Below the pieces are notes generated by a model. That model saw only the letters and a program-made list of their open reading frames with translations. It was not told where the DNA came from and did not search any database. The translations under genes were made by a program, and so were the position numbers. This document shows, one piece after another, positions 1 to 4,993 of a stretch of DNA of 5,065 nt. The DNA is from Sulfurovum sp. (GTDB lineage: Bacteria; Campylobacterota; Campylobacteria; Campylobacterales; Sulfurovaceae), in NCBI GenBank assembly GCA_004377245.1, contig SOIK01000090.1:1-5065 (forward strand), in the 5' to 3' direction. Position 1 is the first letter of the stretch; each line of letters begins with the position of its first letter.

Positions 1-2
1 TG

Positions 3-209
3 TTGATAGCAGGTATCTCTATGGTCTTACCCTTAAATTTTCCTGCACTGATAGTCGTTGTAAATATTTTAATTTTTTCTTTTGTTTTCATAAATATATT
101 TTATCCTAAGATGCGTAAAAGAGAGGTTGTAGCGTGGGCATTCTTGCCCACGAGGAGCATACTAATATATTCGTGGGCAGGAATACCCACGCTACAAGTT
201 AAAACTTAA
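3..209 (+). CDS. C-terminal fragment of an integral membrane protein (5' end outside window)
   Basis: This frame is open from the left edge to a TAA at 207-209, so it is probably the tail of a gene that begins upstream; the first in-frame TTG at 3-5 has no visible ribosome binding site. Residues 1-34 are strongly hydrophobic (for example ALIVVVNILIFSFVFINIF) and read as one long or two short transmembrane helices, followed by a basic cytoplasmic-type cap, KMRKR. From about residue 42 to 65 the protein is encoded entirely by the palindromic repeat at 127-197, giving two look-alike peptides (AWAFLPT and SWAGIPT). The natural C-terminus was therefore probably lengthened when the repeat arrived. 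The ORF overlaps the convergent peptidase gene by 11 bp. The family cannot be identified from this fragment; a transporter or a cytochrome-type subunit are both possible. Confidence 0.5.
   Translation: MIAGISMVLPLNFPALIVVVNILIFSFVFINIFYPKMRKREVVAWAFLPTRSILIYSWAGIPTLQVKT
127..197. repeat. REP/iREP palindrome pair (BIME-like element)
   Basis: Two inverted arms, 127-153 and 171-197, are complementary at 25 of 27 positions and flank an 17-nt spacer. Each arm is itself a hairpin: left 133-152 with an 8-bp stem (CGTGGGCA/TGCCCACG), right 172-191 with a 6-bp stem CGTGGG/CCCACG plus one further pair past a mismatch. Each hairpin has a GTAG tetranucleotide at its outer base (129-132, and CTAC at 192-195). 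GTAG next to a short palindrome, in head-to-head pairs, is the known layout of REP sequences mobilised by RAYT (TnpA-REP, Y1 HUH) transposases; no such transposase is in the window. The element abuts the stop codon of the 199-1533 gene, so its transcript could fold into a long 3' hairpin that ends or protects that mRNA. Confidence 0.85.
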
Positions 210-1533
210 CTATCGTTTTAAGCGTGTTGATCAATTTACTCTTCTCTTGTACATCCACACGCTCTTTTCCCGGTTCCGTTGTAGTAATAATAGTACGTCC
301 TGTGACAAGCTTGGTACCATCATTTTTACGGATGCCCCAGTAGGTGTGCATGATGACGGGTTCTCCTTTGTATTCACCCAGATAGAGTACGATATGCCCG
401 GGAACATAGAGGAGTGAACGGAAAGGTTCTGCCTCTTTGATGATCTTCTGCTTTTTTGCTTCTTTTGTCAGACCTTTGATGAAGACTGTTGTTCCGTCTT
501 TAGCCTGTTTGCTCGAGTTACGACGCAGGAAGATCCCAAATGCGCCCAGAAAGTCTCTGGTAGTGGCAGAACAGTCTCGACATTCATAGCCGCCACCCCA
601 GCCATACGGTTCTCCATAAAACTCTTTAGCCAGCATTGCAACATTCTTTGCTGTAAAAGGAAGCGGTTTTTTAGCGATGACTTTAGGATTTTGTGCTTTT
701 ACTTTATGGATACGAGCTTGTCCCTTAGCATTACGTCTAGCCGTCAAATAACTCTGTCCGTCTTTACTTAATGGGAAGAGAGCTCCAAGTTTGACTATGG
801 AATAGGATCGCTTTTTATCATCATACAGTCTAAGATTGTCTTTAATGGTCATGGCATAGTTATTATTTTTAAAGTGTTTGATGAAGTCATTGTTTACCAG
901 TGCCAGATCAGTTATTTTAACCCAGCCAAAAGAGTAGGATGCTCTTACAAATGCCCATCGCTTGTTTTTAGAAAAATGTGAGATGTAAAGGGGTACATTG
1001 ATGTGCAGAGCAGAGTTCTGGTTGTAGTCAAAAGGAAAGCCTTCACCTACCCGTTTAGGATCACGGTAAAATGCCGTAGAAGTCGGGAGTGCTTTAACAT
1101 TTGTATGCCTGATAGTAATGGCTTTATATTTTTTACTATCAAGTTTATCCATTTGAGCATTTCTTATCCATTTGTTGTAGGTATAGGAAGGAATGACACG
1201 TCCATCCTCCCTGTATATGGGTTTCTTTGTCACAAAACGTACTTCCCAGCCAAAATCTTCCTGGGGAATGTCAAGTTTTGTCAAACTCCAAGGTTTAAAG
1301 TATTTTTTGTTGAATGCAGCATCCATCTTTTTCTGTTTGGATAGGGGAAAAGGTTTGATCTGTTTCGCATAAAAAGCAGGATCCTGGGGGATCTTTTTCA
1401 TGTCTGCTACTACATTTTTAGGCATTCTATCTATCTTGGTTTTAATGCGTTTACCTTCTTTCAGAGTGTAATCTGCCTGCAGACCTGAGAAAGAGAAGAA
1501 AAGGAGGGTTGCTAGAGTTATTTTTTTATACAT
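199..1533 (-). CDS. Secreted NlpC/P60 (C40) peptidoglycan endopeptidase with SH3-type domains
   Basis: A 444-residue exported cell-wall hydrolase. The start is the ATG at 1531-1533, which has an AAAGAG ribosome site 6 nt upstream and begins a clear Sec signal peptide (MYKKITLATLLFFSFSGLQA, cleavage expected after A20). An upstream TTG would add 13 charged residues in front of it. The lipoprotein cysteine is absent, so a soluble periplasmic enzyme is likely. Residues ~30-130 match the N-terminal helical region of SH3-containing NlpC/P60 enzymes, ~135-275 look like the two SH3b-type domains (for example WAFVRASYSFGWV at 193-205), and ~290-440 are the catalytic domain. Probable catalytic residues are Cys321 (RDCSA), His380 (PGHIVLYLG) and His396 (MHTYWG). 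Enzymes of this architecture cut the gamma-D-Glu-diaminopimelate bond of stem peptides, usually in recycling or remodelling. Family assignment is firm; the exact substrate is inferred. Confidence 0.9.
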   Translation of the reverse strand: MYKKITLATLLFFSFSGLQADYTLKEGKRIKTKIDRMPKNVVADMKKIPQDPAFYAKQIKPFPLSKQKKMDAAFNKKYFKPWSLTKLDIPQEDFGWEVRFVTKKPIYREDGRVIPSYTYNKWIRNAQMDKLDSKKYKAITIRHTNVKALPTSTAFYRDPKRVGEGFPFDYNQNSALHINVPLYISHFSKNKRWAFVRASYSFGWVKITDLALVNNDFIKHFKNNNYAMTIKDNLRLYDDKKRSYSIVKLGALFPLSKDGQSYLTARRNAKGQARIHKVKAQNPKVIAKKPLPFTAKNVAMLAKEFYGEPYGWGGGYECRDCSATTRDFLGAFGIFLRRNSSKQAKDGTTVFIKGLTKEAKKQKIIKEAEPFRSLLYVPGHIVLYLGEYKGEPVIMHTYWGIRKNDGTKLVTGRTIITTTEPGKERVDVQEKSKLINTLKTIVKF

Positions 1534-1539
1534 ATTTAG

Positions 1540-1545
1540 CTCTTT
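1540..1545 (-). promoter_or_regulatory. Ribosome binding site fixing the start of the peptidase gene
   Basis: AAAGAG on the minus strand, 6 nt before the ATG at 1533. It supports the shorter start, whose product opens directly with a signal peptide, over the TTG at 1572. Confidence 0.55.
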
Positions 1546-1609
1546 ATTTTTTAGGTATTTAAATCGATGCAATAATATTTTAATGTAGATTGGTTAATGG
1601 AGGGTGTAT

Positions 1610-1638
1610 ATTATCACACGAATTGCTGAAGTTGTTTA
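1610..1638 (-). promoter_or_regulatory. Candidate promoter of the peptidase gene
   Basis: On the minus strand an extended -10 (TGTGATAAT, hexamer GATAAT at 1610-1615 with TG at 1617-1618) lies 17 bp from a weak -35-like TAAACA (1633-1638, 4 of 6 consensus bases). It would give a leader of roughly 70 nt before the ATG at 1533. It rests on motif match only; AT-rich DNA makes chance matches common. Confidence 0.35.
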
Positions 1639-1693
1639 GTGTTTTTACAATGCTAAGGTTTTTTATGTGGTAATTTTTATTAGATAATGACCT

Positions 1694-1807
1694 AGATAAC
1701 CCACCCGCCAACCAGACTAACTGCCAACTACGCGCGCGCTGTAAATAGCTGGAGTTAGGTCAAGAAAACGCGCGTACTCTCGTGTCGGGTTAATTGATTT
1801 GTTAGCT
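1694..1807 (-). other. attC-like recombination site downstream of the cassette gene
   Basis: Read on the minus strand, the site opens with R'' (AGCTAAC, 1801-1807) only 8 nt after the gene's stop and closes with R' (GTTATCT, 1694-1700). The two boxes pair at 6 of 7 positions. Inside them L'' (AACCCGAC, 1784-1791) pairs with L' (GTCTGGTT, 1710-1717) at 7 of 8, and both R-L spacers are 9 nt. A central perfect 8-bp stem TACGCGCG/CGCGCGTA (1769-1776 with 1729-1736) closes a loop of about 32 nt. This gives 114 nt, within the known attC size range. Integron attC sites show exactly this conservation of fold over sequence, and the folded bottom strand is the integrase substrate. The R-L spacers are longer than the usual 5-6 nt, and a second GTTAG in the 3' half (about 1717-1723) is an alternative R'. 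Confidence 0.62.
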
Positions 1808-1815
1808 GATTTGTC

Positions 1816-2574
1816 TTACTTCTTACTTAGATAAATTAAGTATGCCTCTATGAACTTTCTCGCAATATTTCGTGCGTCATCTAGCTCTTTTTCAGTAGCA
1901 TCCCTCAGTTCTCCAATACTTTTACCTCGATGTCTGCCTTGTTTTAATGGCTCATCATTTGCAAGCTTGCCAAGATATGACCAATCAGCTTTTTTTAAAT
2001 TCAATGCCTTTCGTGCTGACTTTTCATCTAGAAAATGTTTTGACAATGCATCACGAATTTCATAGAGGTGAACTAATTCATTATCAGGGTCGTTCACTGC
2101 CGCTTTATAACTTGCCATAAGAGATGTGGCAACTGAGTCTCCAGATGAGAAATCCCCAACTAATTGCGCAAGCTCTTGTTTCTTCTGTATTCGGTCTCTT
2201 TTAGAATCACTGAGTATATTTCCATTTTTGTCGCATATGATAATATCCACAGTTAAAGAAGATGTGGATATTATGCTCGCCTTACCAAATATTGTTACAT
2301 CTTTCCGACCATCAGCATGTAATCTTGTCTCAGAAGCCTCTGAAAGTTCATATGGCTTGTGACTGGATAACTCCTCACTAGAAAATCTGTTATTCAAGAA
2401 TTCATGTAGAGAATTACGCATTTTATGATTTTGATCATAGACAGATGGATCAATACGTGCCTCTACCTTTCCTTCTTTGATAACTAATTGGCAATGATCA
2501 TGTTCAATACAAAATTCTTCTTCAAAATAATCTGGAGGAGAAAATTCCCACTCAAGAAGTACAATATCTTCCAC
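1816..2574 (-). CDS. Cassette-borne protein of unknown function (252 aa)
   Basis: I do not recognise a named family. The start is GTG at 2572-2574, with AGAAGG 7 nt upstream; the next Met is only at residue 52. There is no signal peptide and no membrane segment, so it is probably cytosolic. Residues 1-45 alternate hydrophobic and charged residues as in beta strands (IVLLEWEF, CQLVIKEGKVEARID), and 91-121 look like another beta stretch (VTIFGKASIISTSSLTVDIIICDKNG). From ~127 it is helical. The C-terminal third, with ELVHLYEIRDAL (166-177), KADWSYLGKLANDEPLKQGRHRGK (195-218) and a final amphipathic helix (ARNIARKFIEAYLIYL, 234-249), looks like a compact conserved module; the RHRG tract may bind a nucleic acid or phosphate, but that is a guess. 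It fills an integron-like cassette and is transcribed in the same direction as its neighbours. Cassette proteins are often uncharacterised adaptive or defence functions, which gives no specific role here. Confidence 0.8.
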   Translation of the reverse strand: MEDIVLLEWEFSPPDYFEEEFCIEHDHCQLVIKEGKVEARIDPSVYDQNHKMRNSLHEFLNNRFSSEELSSHKPYELSEASETRLHADGRKDVTIFGKASIISTSSLTVDIIICDKNGNILSDSKRDRIQKKQELAQLVGDFSSGDSVATSLMASYKAAVNDPDNELVHLYEIRDALSKHFLDEKSARKALNLKKADWSYLGKLANDEPLKQGRHRGKSIGELRDATEKELDDARNIARKFIEAYLIYLSKK

Positions 2575-2581
2575 TATCTTA

Positions 2582-2590
2582 CCTTCTTCC
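2582..2590 (-). promoter_or_regulatory. Ribosome binding site supporting a GTG start
   Basis: GGAAGAAGG on the minus strand ends 7 nt before the GTG at 2574. It lies inside the 26-bp leader between the cassette boundary and the start codon, so the cassette carries its own translation signal. It supports the GTG as start. Confidence 0.6.
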
Positions 2591-2593
2591 TGA

Positions 2594-2640
2594 CAGCTAA
2601 CGTCAAAGCTCAGCGGTGGTGTCAGCCGTCCGATGGATCG
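2594..2640 (-). other. Upstream R' half-site, possible remnant of a second attC
   Basis: On the minus strand GTTAGCT (2595-2601) has the R' form and precedes the cassette gene. The preceding bases (CCGCTGAGCTTTGAC just upstream) have the look of an attC 3' half. A small perfect palindrome, CCGATCCATCGG, lies farther upstream (around 2630-2642). I cannot find a convincing matching L''/R'' half: the best R''-like string is GTGTAAC at 2654-2660, which falls inside the palindrome at 2650-2683. The site may be truncated by that element, or may not be a complete attC. Confidence 0.35.
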
Positions 2641-2649
2641 GTCTTGTTT

Positions 2650-2683
2650 CCCTCGTTACACCTTTGCAAGGTGTAATGCATAC
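2650..2683 (+). repeat. Palindromic element, copy A (CTCGTT-N17-AATGC frame)
   Basis: The frame CCCTCGTT (2650-2657) and AATGCATAC (2675-2683) encloses a 17-nt hairpin ACACCTTTGCAAGGTGT: a 7-bp stem with a TGC loop, extended outward by TT/AA. Copy B at 2799-2831 has the same frame and the same 17-nt spacing with almost entirely different stem bases. It lies between the cassette and the oxidoreductase gene. Confidence 0.75.
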
Positions 2684-2713
2684 TCCAACTTAAGATTCAA
2701 AATTAAATCAAAA

Positions 2714-2769
2714 TCCACTGCTAAGTGGAAATTAAATTCATGATATATATTATACCACCTAGCGGTGGA
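2714..2769. repeat. Pair of inverted small hairpins around an AT-rich spacer
   Basis: Arm 1, TCCACTGCTAAGTGGA (2714-2729), and arm 2, CCACCTAGCGGTGGA (2755-2769), are each hairpins with a four-base loop. They are inverted copies of each other: the reverse complement of arm 2 is TCCACCGCTAGGTGG, which differs from arm 1 by two changes that are partners in the stem (T-A to C-G). The spacer 2730-2754 is almost pure A/T. This resembles a miniature BIME-like unit, from a different family than the repeat at 127-197. Confidence 0.65.
2749..2757 (-). promoter_or_regulatory. Extended -10 promoter facing the cassette gene
   Basis: The minus strand reads TGGTATAAT, a perfect TATAAT (2749-2754) with an extended TG (2756-2757) contributed by hairpin arm 2. 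No good -35 is seen 16-18 bp upstream, which an extended -10 can tolerate. The transcript would run about 165 nt, through arm 1, copy A and the half-site, to the GTG at 2574. Confidence 0.45.
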
Positions 2770-2798
2770 TTATTGCTTTATCTTAGATTGAAGTAAGG

Positions 2799-2831
2799 TC
2801 TGCATTCCCACGCAGAGCATGGGAACGAGGG
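2799..2831 (-). repeat. Palindromic element, copy B (inverted relative to copy A)
   Basis: On the minus strand: CCCTCGTT, then CCCATGCTCTGCGTGGG (17 nt; 7-bp stem with one T-G wobble and a TCT loop), then AATGCAGAC. It begins 9 bp past the stop of the 2841-4073 gene. Its transcript hairpin is not followed by a clear U-run, so it is at best a weak terminator and more likely a 3' stabiliser or simply a dispersed repeat. Confidence 0.8.
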
Positions 2832-2840
2832 CTTCTGTGA

Positions 2841-4073
2841 TTACTTTAATTGTCCCGCCAAATACCCACTGGCAAACGACCATTGCAGATTATACCCACC
2901 ACACGGACCATCGAGGTTCATCACTTCACCACAGAAGTAAAGCCCATTTATCTTTTTACTTTGCATGGTGTTAGGGTCTATCTCTTTGAGGCTGATGCCA
3001 CCTCGTGTGATCATCGCCATTTTGAAGCCGTCGTGTCCGTTAATGGTGAGGGGAGTCCATGCTAGGAGTTTGATGAGTGTATCACGTGATTGTCCAGGAA
3101 GCTTATTAAACCCAAGCTCAGGGTCTGCTTTTGCCATTTTACAAAGTTCCAAAGAAACAGACTCAGGTAAAAGCGTTTGTATGAGTTGTACGGTAGTGCG
3201 GTGTGGGTCTTTGGCTATCTCTTTTTTGAAGTGTGTTCGTATCTGCTCTTCATTCATGCCTTTGGTGAGGTTCATGAGTAGGGGGATTTCTTCAAACTTA
3301 CTCAAAAGTGGGGTGATCTCACGAGAAAAATCTAGGACAACTGGACCTCGTATACCCTCTTTGGTGAAGATGAGATCTCCGGTGGCATGAAGTTTCTTAT
3401 ATTTTTTCATATCAACGCGTAGTTCGACCTTTGCGATGGTGTCTGCTCTACAGTTCACACCCCATTTCTCTTTAGTTTTCAGGGGCATCATGGCAGGATA
3501 TAGATCTGTAACTTTATGTCCTATGGACTCTGCCAAAGGATAGCCATCCCCCTCTGCACCAAGTACGGGATATCCCAAACCACCTGTGGCTATGATGATA
3601 TTTTCACCCATAAATGTATCTGTTAGCGTATGGACACCTGTAACCTTCACCCCATTATGTTCTAATGTTTCTACCTTTTGGGAACATAGTACCTCTACAC
3701 CTAAGGTATGCATCTCTTCTTGCAAGGCATTAATAATAGTCGAAGAACTATGTGTGATAGGAAATACTCTATACCCATCAGGTGCATGACTCTCTACACC
3801 TATCTCTTTGAAAAATTCCATTAGGGCCTTATAGTCTAAAGCTTCTAGAGCAGGGGTCATAAAGCGTCCCTCTCGACCAAAACGTGCCATGAAGTCTTCG
3901 TTTGAAAGTGTGTTTGTCAAGTTACATCGTCCACCACCTGTGGCTTTGAGTTTCGCACCTATCTTGGAAAGCTTCTCCAACAGTAGTACTGATTTTCTCG
4001 CACGTGCAGCGGTTATGGCAGCCATCATTCCTGCTGCACCTGAACCTACTACGATGAGATCATGACTTGACAT
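2841..4073 (-). CDS. HI0933/BaiN-like NAD(P)/FAD-dependent oxidoreductase
   Basis: A 410-residue flavoprotein of the HI0933-like family (E. coli YhiN, BaiN, TIGR00275 type). The start is the ATG at 4071-4073, with AAGGA 8 nt upstream; an upstream TTG would add only six residues. Residues 5-15 (DLIVVGSGAAG) are the FAD-binding Rossmann GxGxxG with the acidic strand-end residue at E33 (LLLEK). TGGGRCNLTN (45-54) is the family signature. The C-terminal FAD-contact block GEVMNLDGPCGGYNLQWSFASG spans 382-403. The length is normal and all hallmark motifs are intact. Members are soluble, cytosolic and mostly uncharacterised; BaiN was assigned a role in reducing bile-acid ring double bonds, which need not apply here, so the substrate is unknown. 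It is divergent from the EF-hand gene across 190 bp and is followed by copy B. Confidence 0.93.
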   Translation of the reverse strand: MSSHDLIVVGSGAAGMMAAITAARARKSVLLLEKLSKIGAKLKATGGGRCNLTNTLSNEDFMARFGREGRFMTPALEALDYKALMEFFKEIGVESHAPDGYRVFPITHSSSTIINALQEEMHTLGVEVLCSQKVETLEHNGVKVTGVHTLTDTFMGENIIIATGGLGYPVLGAEGDGYPLAESIGHKVTDLYPAMMPLKTKEKWGVNCRADTIAKVELRVDMKKYKKLHATGDLIFTKEGIRGPVVLDFSREITPLLSKFEEIPLLMNLTKGMNEEQIRTHFKKEIAKDPHRTTVQLIQTLLPESVSLELCKMAKADPELGFNKLPGQSRDTLIKLLAWTPLTINGHDGFKMAMITRGGISLKEIDPNTMQSKKINGLYFCGEVMNLDGPCGGYNLQWSFASGYLAGQLK

Positions 4074-4081
4074 TATGTGAT

Positions 4082-4086
4082 TCCTT
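4082..4086 (-). promoter_or_regulatory. Ribosome binding site fixing the start of the oxidoreductase
   Basis: AAGGA on the minus strand, 8 nt before the ATG at 4073. It overlaps the region that the longer TTG-start version would translate, so the shorter product is preferred. Confidence 0.65.
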
Positions 4087-4112
4087 AGCAACTATTTTAA
4101 TCAAATGATATC

Positions 4113-4140
4113 TAAAACTTGCCAAAGCTAAAAAGTTTTA
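4113..4140. promoter_or_regulatory. Inverted repeat in the divergent intergenic region
   Basis: TAAAACTT (4113-4120) and AAGTTTTA (4133-4140) form an 8-bp perfect inverted repeat around a 12-nt centre. It sits about 40-67 bp upstream of the oxidoreductase start, in the region where its promoter should be, and could be an operator shared by the two divergent genes. It is all A/T apart from one C-G pair, so chance cannot be excluded. Confidence 0.3.
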
Positions 4141-4168
4141 CTTTATTTTCATAAGAAAACAATTCACA

Positions 4169-4203
4169 TTGAGTACACATTTGAAGTGTATATTATATAT
4201 AAT
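4169..4203 (+). promoter_or_regulatory. Candidate promoter of the EF-hand gene
   Basis: TTGAGT (4169-4174) is followed at 16 bp by TATTAT (4191-4196), and a perfect TATAAT lies at 4198-4203 without a well-placed -35. Either gives a leader of about 55-60 nt. A short inverted repeat TACAC/GTGTA (4174-4178 with 4186-4190) falls between the elements and may be a binding site. Motif-based only. Confidence 0.4.
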
Positions 4204-4252
4204 CCTCCTAAACAGTTTTCGTAACTTTTAGGTAGGGATTTCAAATAATAAT

Positions 4253-4257
4253 AGGAG
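4253..4257 (+). promoter_or_regulatory. Strong ribosome binding site of the EF-hand gene
   Basis: AGGAG lies 6 nt before the ATG at 4264, close to ideal. It fixes the start just ahead of the signal peptide. Confidence 0.7.
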
Positions 4258-4263
4258 AAAATT

Positions 4264-4824
4264 ATGAAAAGATTAATGATTATAGCACTGTTAGCTTCGG
4301 GTGCTTGGGCTGCTGATTTTTCTCAAATGAGCACAGAACAAATGATGAATATGCGCGGGAGTGTTCCTATAGATGACCGTCCTGCTTTTCAGCAAGAGAT
4401 GCAAAAACGTATGCAGAGTATGAGTCCTCAAGAGCGACAAAAATATATGCAAAAAAATAAAGGTATGGGACAAGGTCAAGGTATGATGGGTCAAGGCAAA
4501 GGCATGGGGCAAGGTATGGGGCAAAAGCGAATGATGAACCAACCACAATTTACCGACTATGATCTCAACAATGATGGTGCAATCTCTGAAACCGAATTTC
4601 AAAAAGCACGCGCAAAACGCATGAGTCAGCGTGCCGGGGAAGGTAAAATGATGAGAAACGTAGGCAATGCACCAGCATTTGCTGATATTGACACCAACAA
4701 AGATGGTGTATTGACTCAAGAGGAATTCCGTTTACATCAAACAGAACGCATGAAAGATCGTACTCAAAACCAAGGCAAGGGAAGGGGTCAAGGTCAAGGT
4801 ATGGGTCGTGGTAGAAATTTCTAA
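4264..4824 (+). CDS. Secreted Met/Gln/Gly-rich protein with two EF-hands and a DUF1104-like N-terminus
   Basis: 186 residues. A Sec signal peptide (MKRLMIIALLASGAWA, cut before ADF) sends it to the periplasm. Residues 18-62, with DFSQMSTEQMMNMRG and MSPQERQKYMQ, resemble DUF1104, a small periplasmic family of Campylobacterota; this match is from memory of the pattern. Residues 67-88 are a low-complexity run of MGQGQG-type repeats. Two canonical EF-hand loops follow: D100-E111 (DLNNDGAISETE) and D143-E154 (DTNKDGVLTQEE), each with acidic or Asn ligands at 1, 3 and 5, Gly at 6 and Glu at 12, so Ca2+ binding is likely. The tail 170-186 is again Gln/Gly/Arg-rich. The many methionines could also bind Cu(I), as in periplasmic metal chaperones, but no Cys/His cluster is present. 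Its role is unknown. A palindromic repeat, not an obvious terminator, follows the stop. Confidence 0.88.
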   Translation: MKRLMIIALLASGAWAADFSQMSTEQMMNMRGSVPIDDRPAFQQEMQKRMQSMSPQERQKYMQKNKGMGQGQGMMGQGKGMGQGMGQKRMMNQPQFTDYDLNNDGAISETEFQKARAKRMSQRAGEGKMMRNVGNAPAFADIDTNKDGVLTQEEFRLHQTERMKDRTQNQGKGRGQGQGMGRGRNF

Positions 4825-4848
4825 AAAAAGTTTGATACTTATTTAACT

Positions 4849-4876
4849 CTCATTCCTACGATTTCCGTGGGAATGC
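4849..4876 (+). repeat. Palindromic element, copy C (CTCATT-N17-AATGC frame)
   Basis: CTCATT (4849-4854), a 17-nt centre CCTACGATTTCCGTGGG, then AATGC (4872-4876). CATTCCTACG pairs with CGTGGGAATG over 10 bp with one T-G wobble, around a 5-nt loop. The spacing is identical to copies A and B. It lies 24 nt after the EF-hand stop; the sequence after it is A-rich rather than T-rich on this strand, so it lacks the U-tract of an intrinsic terminator. Confidence 0.75.
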
Positions 4877-4953
4877 TAAAAAAATATATACCTAATCATC
4901 ATTGAAAAATAATCTTATGACAAGATATCAAAAAGTTGTAAAAGTAAAAATTA

Positions 4954-4985
4954 TTTACATTGGGTTAACCTTGGGTAGTTATAAT
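4954..4985 (+). promoter_or_regulatory. Promoter for a gene beyond the right edge
   Basis: A perfect TATAAT (4980-4985) predicts a start site near 4992. The -35 is poor: TTTACA (4954-4959) is 20 bp away and TTGGGT (4960-4965) is 14 bp away. TTGGGT recurs at 4971-4976, 11 bp (one helical turn) after the first, and GGGTA/TACCC (4973-4977 and 4991-4995) flank the -10, so the region has operator-like symmetry. Confidence 0.45.
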
Positions 4986-4993
4986 GCGAATAC

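Larger units (their letters stand above)
1700..2600 (-). mobile_element. Solitary integron gene cassette (putative)
   Basis: If integrase cuts between G and TT of each R' box, the unit runs from TTAGCTG (minus, 2600 downward) to the G at 1700, about 901 bp. The key evidence is that the 5' end with its preceding G, GTTAGCTG (2594-2601), is an 8-base perfect complement of CAGCTAAC (1801-1808) in the attC behind the gene. In a circular cassette these two halves form one attC, so they are expected to match, while the R' left behind in the linear form (GTTATCT) comes from the next sequence and matches less well, as seen. The single ORF fills the unit, with a 26-bp leader and a stop just before R'', both typical of cassettes. 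No integrase or second cassette is visible, so this could be a lone cassette or the edge of an attC cluster lacking an integrase. Confidence 0.6.

Noticed and set aside
1003..1344. 113-aa plus-strand ORF inside the peptidase gene
   Set aside because: It is a shadow of the real minus-strand frame and starts without a ribosome site.
1534..1572. Extended TTG start for the peptidase gene
   Set aside because: It would put 13 polar residues before an evident signal peptide; the ATG at 1533 has the better spaced ribosome site.
1816..2574. HEPN ribonuclease motif in the cassette protein (RNSLH at 53-57)
   Set aside because: The spacing is R-x3-H rather than the R-x4-6-H of HEPN enzymes, and the surroundings do not look like the HEPN helix.
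2965..3390. 141-aa plus-strand ORF inside the oxidoreductase gene
   Set aside because: It lies fully opposite a gene with all family motifs intact and has no ribosome site.
4291..4719. 142-aa ORF antisense to the EF-hand gene
   Set aside because: It is a by-product of the repetitive ATG/CAA/GGT codons on the other strand; the His/Leu/Thr-rich product has no start signal.
4849..4890. Copy C as a rho-independent terminator of the EF-hand gene
   Set aside because: The hairpin is good, but it is followed by A residues, not T, on the plus strand, and there is no T-run on the minus strand side either.
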